Positions 1 through 6,400 of a stretch of DNA of 13,010 nucleotides are shown in pieces. Source of the stretch: Scatosoma sp045614565 (GTDB lineage Bacteria > Bacillota > Clostridia > Christensenellales > Borkfalkiaceae); contig JAZLDG010000068.1 of the NCBI GenBank assembly GCA_045614565.1, forward strand, positions 1 through 13,010, written 5' to 3'. A model generated the notes under the pieces. It made no database searches, had not been told where the DNA came from, and worked only from the letters and a program-made list of their open reading frames with translations. The position numbers and the translations under genes are program-made. Numbering within the stretch: position 1 is the first letter of the stretch; the number at the start of each line of letters is the position of its first letter.

Positions 1-1
1 C

Positions 2-1906
2 GAAAAGACTTATACCGAAAAGAAACCTCTTTCCAAACGTACCCTTCAACGCCAGCAGGGTATGACCGTGGAAGATTTCGATGAAGATAAGACGGGTTAC
101 AGAAAGGTTCGTTCTCCTAAGAAACAGAAAACGCAGGAAATTCAGACGGTTAAAATTGAACACGCTGTGGTTACGACGGAAGATATTCCTTTGAAGGTGC
201 TTTCTGAAAAACTCGGTGTTACTGCGGTGGAAATTTCTAAGCGTTTGTTTAAGATGGGTATTATGAAAGGGATCAACGATTCCATTGATTACGAAAACGC
301 GCTTATGATTGCGATGGATATGGGTATCGATCTCGAATACAAGCCCGAAAAGACGGCGGAAGAAGTGTTGATGGATACGGTGGTTGCGGAAGACGAAAGC
401 AAACTCGTTACGCGTGCGCCCGTCGTTACCGTTATGGGTCACGTTGACCACGGTAAAACTTCGTTGCTTGACAAAATCCGCGAAACGTCGGTTACGGCGG
501 GAGAAGCGGGCGGTATTACGCAAAGCATCGGTGCGTACACGGTTACGGCGAAAGGCAAACAAATCACCTTTATCGACACGCCCGGTCACGCGGCGTTTAC
601 GGCAATGCGTGCACGCGGTGCACAGGTAACGGACGTCGTTATTTTGGTGGTTGCCGCAGACGACGGTATTATGCCGCAAACGGTGGAAGCGATTAACCAC
701 GCAAAAGCTGCAAACGTGCCTATCATCGTTGCGATGAACAAAATGGATAAATACGAAATTAACCCCGATCGCGTGAAGCAGGAGCTTATCGAGCACGAGC
801 TCGTTCCCGAAGAATGGGGTGGCGACACGATGGTTATTCCCGTGTCCGCAAAGACGGGTATGGGTATCGACGAGCTGTTGGATTCCGTCAATCTCGTTGC
901 GGAAATGCAAGAGCTGAAAGCAAATCCCGACCGTCAGGCAAAGGGTACGATTATCGAAGCCAAGCTCGACAAGGGCAAGGGACCTGTTGCAAGCATTATC
1001 GTGCAAACGGGTACGCTGAAAACGGGCGACAATATCCTTTCGGGTACGACGATGGGACGCGTGCGCGCAATGTTCGACGACAAGGGTAGAGCGGTCAAGA
1101 GCGCAGGACCTTCGATGGCGGTTTCCATTCTTGGTTTGGAAGACGTGCCGAATGCCGGCGACAGCATTATGGCGGTTGATCAAGCGTTGATGAAGCAGGT
1201 TCAGGAAGAAAGAAAGAACAAGCAACGCGAGAGTATGATCAAGGAACAAAGCCGCGTATCGCTTGACGACATCTTCGCACAAGTAGAAGAAGGCAAGATG
1301 AAAAACTTGAACTTGATCGTCAAAGGCGACGTACAGGGTAGCGTTGAAGCGGTGAAGCAATCGCTTGAAAAGCTTTCCAACGAAGAAGTCCGCGTCAAGG
1401 TTATTCACTCGGCGGCAGGTGCGATCAACGAAGGCGACGTTATGCTTGCGGACAGCGCAAACGCAATTATTATCGGCTTTAACGTACGTCCCGACACCAA
1501 GGCGAAGAAGCTTGCGGAAACGTCCAAGGTCGACGTGAGAAGCTACCGTATTATTTACGAGCTGATCGACGATATGGAAGCGGCGCTCAAAGGTATGCTT
1601 GCTCCCAAGCTCAAAGAAATTCTTACGGGTAAATGCGAAGTCCGTCAAACGTTCAATATTACGGGCGTGGGTACGATCGCGGGTTGCTACGTTATCGACG
1701 GTAAGATCGTTCGCGGTGGTAAGCTCCGTATTTACCGTGAAGATATTATGATTTGCGAAGGCGGCGTGAAACAGCTCAAACGCTTCAAGGACGACGTCAA
1801 GGAAGTCAACTACGGCTATGAATGCGGTTGTGCGATCGACGGCTTTAACGAAATCCGCGTAGGCGATATTATCGAGTGTTATATCACCGAGGAGATAAAG
1901 GCGTAA
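2..1906 (+). CDS. infB: Translation initiation factor IF-2 (5' end missing)
   Basis: IF-2 is the GTPase that places initiator tRNA on the 30S subunit and promotes subunit joining. The frame is open from base 2, so the ATG at 62 is internal and the gene begins upstream of the window; 634 residues are visible. Numbering from that Met, the IF-2 N2 domain covers about 30-95 (IPLKVLSEKLGV). The G domain follows: G1 GHVDHGKT 126-133, G2 GGITQS 150-155, G3 DTPGH 172-176 with the catalytic-loop His kept, G4 NKMD 226-229 and G5 SAK 262-264. Domains II and III and the C-terminal fMet-tRNA-binding barrel (GVGTIAGCYV, then VNYGYECG) follow, so the 3' end is complete. Switch I has Ser155 where most bacterial IF-2 proteins I know have His. 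The stop TAA shares its last A with the rbfA start codon, giving translational coupling. Identification is secure. Confidence 0.98.
   Translation, partial: EKTYTEKKPLSKRTLQRQQGMTVEDFDEDKTGYRKVRSPKKQKTQEIQTVKIEHAVVTTEDIPLKVLSEKLGVTAVEISKRLFKMGIMKGINDSIDYENALMIAMDMGIDLEYKPEKTAEEVLMDTVVAEDESKLVTRAPVVTVMGHVDHGKTSLLDKIRETSVTAGEAGGITQSIGAYTVTAKGKQITFIDTPGHAAFTAMRARGAQVTDVVILVVAADDGIMPQTVEAINHAKAANVPIIVAMNKMDKYEINPDRVKQELIEHELVPEEWGGDTMVIPVSAKTGMGIDELLDSVNLVAEMQELKANPDRQAKGTIIEAKLDKGKGPVASIIVQTGTLKTGDNILSGTTMGRVRAMFDDKGRAVKSAGPSMAVSILGLEDVPNAGDSIMAVDQALMKQVQEERKNKQRESMIKEQSRVSLDDIFAQVEEGKMKNLNLIVKGDVQGSVEAVKQSLEKLSNEEVRVKVIHSAAGAINEGDVMLADSANAIIIGFNVRPDTKAKKLAETSKVDVRSYRIIYELIDDMEAALKGMLAPKLKEILTGKCEVRQTFNITGVGTIAGCYVIDGKIVRGGKLRIYREDIMICEGGVKQLKRFKDDVKEVNYGYECGCAIDGFNEIRVGDIIECYITEEIKA
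1889..1895 (+). promoter_or_regulatory. Ribosome binding site of rbfA
   Basis: GAGGAGA lies 10 bases upstream of the ATG at 1906, inside the last codons of infB. It supports the start at 1906 over the in-frame ATG at 1876, which lies upstream of this site and would add ten residues unlike RbfA. Confidence 0.75.
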
Positions 1907-2277
1907 TGAAAGTATCGAGAACTTCAAGGCTGAACGGTGAATACCAAAAAGAAATCAGCGCGATTTTGCGTAAGGTAAAGGATAGAAACGTCGATTTGAA
2001 AGGTTTGATTTCCGTTACCGAAGTGGACGTCGCGCCCGATTTGAAAACTGCGTACGTTTACGTGAGCATTTACGGCGCAAACGAAGCGGAAAGCAAGCGT
2101 TCTTTTGCGATTTTGCAGGAAAGCGCGGGGTTTATCCGCCGCGAGCTTTCGCAAGTAATGCGTATGCGTACCGTGCCTGCGCTCACGTTCCGTATGGACG
2201 GGAGTATGGGCTACGGCGCGAAAATGGACGAGCTGTTTAAGGGATTGACCTATACGACGGAAGAAAACGACGATTAA
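1906..2277 (+). CDS. rbfA: 30S ribosome-binding factor A
   Basis: RbfA is a small KH-fold protein that binds the 30S subunit during late 16S rRNA maturation and cold adaptation. The 123-residue product has the family's usual length and landmarks: an N-terminal helix with SRTSRLNGEYQKEISAIL, the strand ISVTEVDVAPDLKTAYVYVS, the helix SAGFIRRELSQVMRMRTVP, and the closing ALTFRMDGSMGYGAKMDEL, which corresponds to the usual L-x-F-x-x-D-x-S region. The start at 1906 overlaps the infB stop by one base (TAATG) and has a good Shine-Dalgarno, so translation is probably coupled to infB. The infB-rbfA pair is a classic bacterial arrangement. Identification is secure. Confidence 0.96.
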   Translation: MKVSRTSRLNGEYQKEISAILRKVKDRNVDLKGLISVTEVDVAPDLKTAYVYVSIYGANEAESKRSFAILQESAGFIRRELSQVMRMRTVPALTFRMDGSMGYGAKMDELFKGLTYTTEENDD

Positions 2278-2280
2278 AGG

Positions 2281-2308
2281 AAATGCGTTGCAAATTTGCA
2301 ACGCATTT
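2281..2308 (+). repeat. Perfect 28-base palindrome; possible terminator or attenuator
   Basis: The arm AAATGCGTTGCA is followed by the loop AATT and the exact complementary arm. In RNA this is a 12-bp stem with a 4-base loop, starting 3 bases after the rbfA stop. The transcript then continues UUUUA when the last arm bases are counted, so it could be a weak intrinsic terminator, an RNA-processing or stability hairpin, or a site bound as double-stranded DNA. It ends 12 bases before the nrnA ATG and abuts the AAGG that serves as nrnA's ribosome binding site, so it may also affect nrnA translation. No promoter fits in the 12 bases that follow, so nrnA must be reached by read-through. Confidence 0.6.
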
Positions 2309-2320
2309 TAAGGTGTATAT

Positions 2321-3286
2321 ATGAACGGTTTACGAGAAATAGCGGACAGAATAAAACGCGCGAAAAGCGTGGCGATTTTCACGCATATGCGTCCTGACGG
2401 CGACGCGTTCGGGAGCGCGCTTTCCCTTTCCGCGGCGTTAAAGGTAATGGGTATTTACAATCAGGTTTGCGTAGAAACGGATATTCCGTCCAACCTTGCG
2501 TTTATTAACGGAATAGACAAGGTTAAAAAAACGCCCGACGGGGAATACGATTTGTTCGTGTGCGTGGATTGCGCGGCACAAAACCGTTTGGGCGCGTTGA
2601 CGGACGAGTTTTTAAGGGCGACACGTAAAAAGATCGATACGGTGAATATCGATCATCATATTTCCAACGACTTGTATGCAAAATACAATTACCGCCGCGA
2701 ATGTGCGTCGAATTGTATGAATATGGCGAAGCTTATCGACGAGCTGGGCGTACCGCTTAACAAAGAAATTGCGGAATATTTGCTCGTGGGTTTGCTCACC
2801 GATTCGGGGAATTTTGCCCACGACGACGTGACGGAAGAAACGCTTGCTTTGGCGGCAAGGCTCGTAGGCGCGGGCGCGGATATCCGTTATTACAATTACA
2901 ATCTTTTCAAAAAACAATCCAAGGCGCGCGCGAAATTACACGCGATGACGATGAGCGGTATGCGGTATTTCTTCGACGACCGTTTCGCGCTCATTACGAT
3001 TACGCGCGAAAATATGCAAAAATGCGGCGCGGATAACGGAATGACGGAAGGTTTCGTAGAGTTTCCGTTGAACGTCGAAACGGTGGAAATTGCCGCTTCG
3101 ATAATGGAAGTTAATCACCGTCAATACAAGGTTTCCCTGCGCTCGAAAACGTATGCGGACGTGAATAAGCTCGCGGGGATTTTCGGCGGCGGCGGACACG
3201 TTCGCGCGGCGGGGTGTATGTTGTTTGGCGAACTGGAAGAAGTTATCGACAAGCTTTCTTACGCCGTTTCGCAGTATTTGGAATAA
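2321..3286 (+). CDS. nrnA: DHH/DHHA1 phosphoesterase, NrnA-type oligoribonuclease/pAp phosphatase
   Basis: NrnA proteins are cytoplasmic metal-dependent phosphoesterases. They degrade 2-5 nt RNAs to mononucleotides, dephosphorylate 3'-phosphoadenosine 5'-phosphate, and in several Bacillota hydrolyse pApA from c-di-AMP breakdown. The 321-residue product has the full DHH set: THMRPDGDAFGS with His22, Asp26 and Asp28; Asp83 in VDCAAQ; the DHH signature at 111-113; Asp161 in LLTDSGNF; and the DHHA1 substrate-binding GGGGHVRAAG at 289-298. All expected metal ligands are present and the length is typical. AAGGTG at 2310-2315 is the ribosome binding site. Following infB-rbfA, this is its standard genomic place in Gram-positive bacteria. 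Which substrate dominates cannot be read from sequence. Confidence 0.93.
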   Translation: MNGLREIADRIKRAKSVAIFTHMRPDGDAFGSALSLSAALKVMGIYNQVCVETDIPSNLAFINGIDKVKKTPDGEYDLFVCVDCAAQNRLGALTDEFLRATRKKIDTVNIDHHISNDLYAKYNYRRECASNCMNMAKLIDELGVPLNKEIAEYLLVGLLTDSGNFAHDDVTEETLALAARLVGAGADIRYYNYNLFKKQSKARAKLHAMTMSGMRYFFDDRFALITITRENMQKCGADNGMTEGFVEFPLNVETVEIAASIMEVNHRQYKVSLRSKTYADVNKLAGIFGGGGHVRAAGCMLFGELEEVIDKLSYAVSQYLE

Positions 3287-3297
3287 AAGAGCAGGAT

Positions 3298-3335
3298 GGC
3301 AGGTATGCGTTCAACGCCTACCTGCCTAATTTTTC
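3298..3335 (+). terminator. Rho-independent terminator after nrnA
   Basis: Arms GGCAGGTA (3298-3305) and TACCTGCC (3319-3326) form an 8-bp GC-rich stem. A further GCG/CGC pairing lies inside the loop, and TAATTTTT (3327-3334) follows. It starts 12 bases after the nrnA stop and closes the infB-rbfA-nrnA transcript before the next promoter. Confidence 0.85.
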
Positions 3336-3354
3336 CAAAAATATTTTTTTTCTT

Positions 3355-3380
3355 TTGCGAAGGGTTGATTTTTTTCGCAA
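3355..3380 (+). promoter_or_regulatory. Candidate operator: inverted repeat centred on the -35 box
   Basis: TTGCGAA (3355-3361) and TTCGCAA (3374-3380) are perfect 7-base inverted repeats, 12 bases apart, centred at 3367-3368 within the -35 hexamer TTGATT. A dimeric repressor bound here would occlude RNA polymerase. The surrounding T-runs make chance matches somewhat more likely, and no regulator gene lies next to it. Confidence 0.4.
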
Positions 3381-3393
3381 TTACGTGTATAAT
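3365..3393 (+). promoter_or_regulatory. Sigma-A-type promoter of the giant helicase gene
   Basis: -35 TTGATT (3365-3370), a 17-base spacer and a consensus -10 TATAAT (3388-3393), downstream of the nrnA terminator and 23 bases before the ATG at 3417. It predicts transcription start near 3400 and a very short leader carrying the GAGAGG ribosome binding site (3405-3410). No terminator or clear promoter separates the next gene, so it probably drives comEC as well. Confidence 0.8.
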
Positions 3394-3416
3394 TAAAGGG
3401 AAAAGAGAGGTGTGCT

Positions 3417-6400
3417 ATGGCGCAAAAAGCGAAAAAGTGGGAAGAATGGATTACGCTAGACGGGGAAACGGCAAAAGTCGCGTCTTACGTCGATTATTTT
3501 ACGCGCCGTCCGTTGTTTTCGTCGTTGCAAATTGCCAACGCCGCGGAAGAAGCGGCGCAGGGCTTAACGCTGACGATTGAAAACGAAAACGGTATGTTGC
3601 TCCCTTATGAAAAGACGCTCGAAGAAATCCCGTTTGAAAGCGTCGTCAAGGTTGAGCTTGACAACCTGTTATCCCCGCATTATTTTTCGGGCGTGGAAGA
3701 ACTTCGCACGGAAAAAATCGTGGCGACACTTAAAAAGGACAAAAAAATCATCGCGACGAAAAGCTGGGAAATTACCGCTCTGCCCTTTGATTTTTGGTCG
3801 GGAACGGACGGGGACGTGGAACAGCTTGCCGCGTTCGTACGCCCGCGGCTTGCTGATTGCGGAAAGATCCGCGCGGACGCGGAAAAACAGTTAAAGAAAT
3901 GGAACGCCGATTGCGAACTTGGAAGCGGGTACGTAGGAAACGACAAAAACGCCGTGCGAAAAATTGCAGCGGCGGTGTTCGCCGCCATTCGTCGTATTTC
4001 GATGGATAAAAAGGAAGCGGATATTTCCCGTCCCGTAGAAGCGGGGGCGGGCGTTCGGATTTTGGCGGATAAGCGGGCAAGCTCGCTGGAAATGGCGTTG
4101 TTTGCTTGCGCTTGCTTGGAAAGCTTGGGTTTACATTCCTTGCTCGTGTTCGGGGACAAGGAAATTACGTGCGGCGTATGGCTGTACGATAACTGCTTTT
4201 TAGACACCGTATCCGACGATACGGCGCGATTGAACGCCTATATTTCCGACGGGATCAACAACGTAAGCTGTTTTGACGTGGAAGATTTGTTTTCGGACAA
4301 AAACGCTGCGTATTCCACTTCGGAAACACATTTTAAGCAAAAATTAACGGCTGGGAGCTATTATGATCGATACGTGGATATTCGGCGTTGCCGCATTTCG
4401 CGCGTGTTGCCCTTGCCCATTCGCGCACGGAATTTGAAAGGGTATGAAATTTTATCCGAAGAAGATACTTCGCCTGACTTCGAACCGACTGCGCTCAAAG
4501 TGCCGCAGAACTTGAAACTGGAAAACGACAGAACGAAGGATAAGCAATGGGAACGCCGTTTGCTCGATCTTTCGATGAAAAATACGCTGTTGCATTTTTC
4601 AGCGACGAGATACGTGGCGCATTTGTCTTGTGCAGATTTAGATGAAACGCTTGACGCGCTTTCTCAAAACGCGGAAACGGTGCTTGCGCCTGCTTCGCCT
4701 GCACTTATAGAGATTGCAAAACGCGGCGTAAAGTTTGGCGCGTCCGAAGAAACGCGGCATATGCGCGAATTGATCGCGATTGAAAACCGTTCGGGGATTT
4801 TGCGTACCTTCCTTGACGAGAATACGCTCGCGGAAACGGCGTTGCGACTTATGAAAAAGAATAAGGAAGCGGACGAAGAATCGGGCACGAAAATACTCTA
4901 TCTTGCGCTCGGCTTTTTGAAATGGTACGCAAGAGAAGACGGCGCGGAACATTTTGCCCCGCTCGTTTTACAGCCCGTCAGCTTAAAGCGCAGCAAAGGC
5001 GGCTCGGGGTATGCTCTCGTCGTTAGTGACGAAGATATTTCCGTCAACTCCACGCTTTTGGAGTATTTGAAACAAGAATTTAATATCGATATCCGCGGCT
5101 TGGACGGTGCGACGCAGGGCTTGAAAATTTCCGAAATTTTGGCTATGGTGCGTATGGAAACGGGCAATATGCGGAACTGGCAGGTATACGACGACGCGTA
5201 TTTGGCGGCGTTCTCGTTTGCTCGATATCAAATGTGGTACGATTTACGGCAAAATATCGGCGAGTTTTCCAAAAACGCCGTGGTTTCCGCGTTCTTAAAC
5301 AACGCCGTGACTTTTGGCGATAAGGACGTTCGCTTAAAAGAAGACGAAGCTGCGCCCAAAACGACTTTAACGCCCTTGCCTGCGGACGCTTCGCAGTGGG
5401 AAGCGATCGCACTTTCGCAAACGGGTAAAAGCTTCGTTTTGCACGGTCCGCCGGGAACGGGTAAATCGCAAACGATTACGAACATTATCGCCAACGCCTT
5501 AAACGACGGTAAACGGGTTTTGTTCGTCGCGGAAAAACAGGCGGCGTTGTCAGTCGTTAAAAAACGCTTGGACGGATTAGGACTTGGTGATTTTTGTTTA
5601 GAATTACATTCCAATAAAACGAATAAATCGGAAGTTTTACAAAAATTAACAACCACGCTTTCGCTTGCGGGAGAAACGGAAAAGGTACGTTTTTCAGAAA
5701 AATCGGAAGCGATTATGCGTTTGCGGGAAGAATTGAACGAGCCGCTCGTTGCCTTGCATAAAAAGCGCAGATTAGGCGTTTCGATATACGAAGCCTTGCT
5801 CGTTTGCTTAAAAAACAAAAACGCGCCCGATATAATGAATATCGAAAGCACTTTCTACGACGGCTTAACCAAGGAAAAAATCGATAGTTACGAGCGCATG
5901 ATGGTGGCGGCGGCAGCGGCGGCAAAGGAATGCGGCGGCGTGTATAATTCGCCCTTTTCCAACGTCAATTTGATAGAATATACGCCCACGCTTCGCGATT
6001 GCGTGTATTGCGCTTGCGAAGTCACGGTTGCGGAAATTAAGCATCTTAAAAACTATATCGCGTTATTTTTGGATTTGTATCGCCAAAATATCAGCAAATT
6101 GACGAGAAAACGCTTGGACGCGTTATATGAAATCGCGCAAATGCTCCAAGGCGGCGTGTTAAATCGTTATTATAAAGAAGACGAAAGCGAATTTTACGCC
6201 TTTTTCAACGCAAACCGTCGTTTAGACGCTTGCTTGGACGGGTATTTCCAACGCTATAAAAAGCTCGTGGACGTTTCGGCGGCGGAATACGCGGCGATCG
6301 TGAAATGGCTGGAAAAGGGCGGGGACGCGCAAAAGGATAAATGGCTTCGCGCGGTCTTGAAAAAACTCGCAAGAGTGGCTGCAACGGGTAAAAAGGACGA

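Noticed and set aside
62..64. ATG at 62 as the true start of infB
   Set aside because: The frame is open back to base 2 and encodes the charged linker typical of the IF-2 N-terminal region, so the gene begins upstream of the window.
5228..5851. Antisense open frame of 207 codons inside the helicase gene
   Set aside because: It lies wholly within a gene with clear helicase motifs, has low-complexity content without a recognisable domain, and has no supporting ribosome binding site or promoter that I can see.
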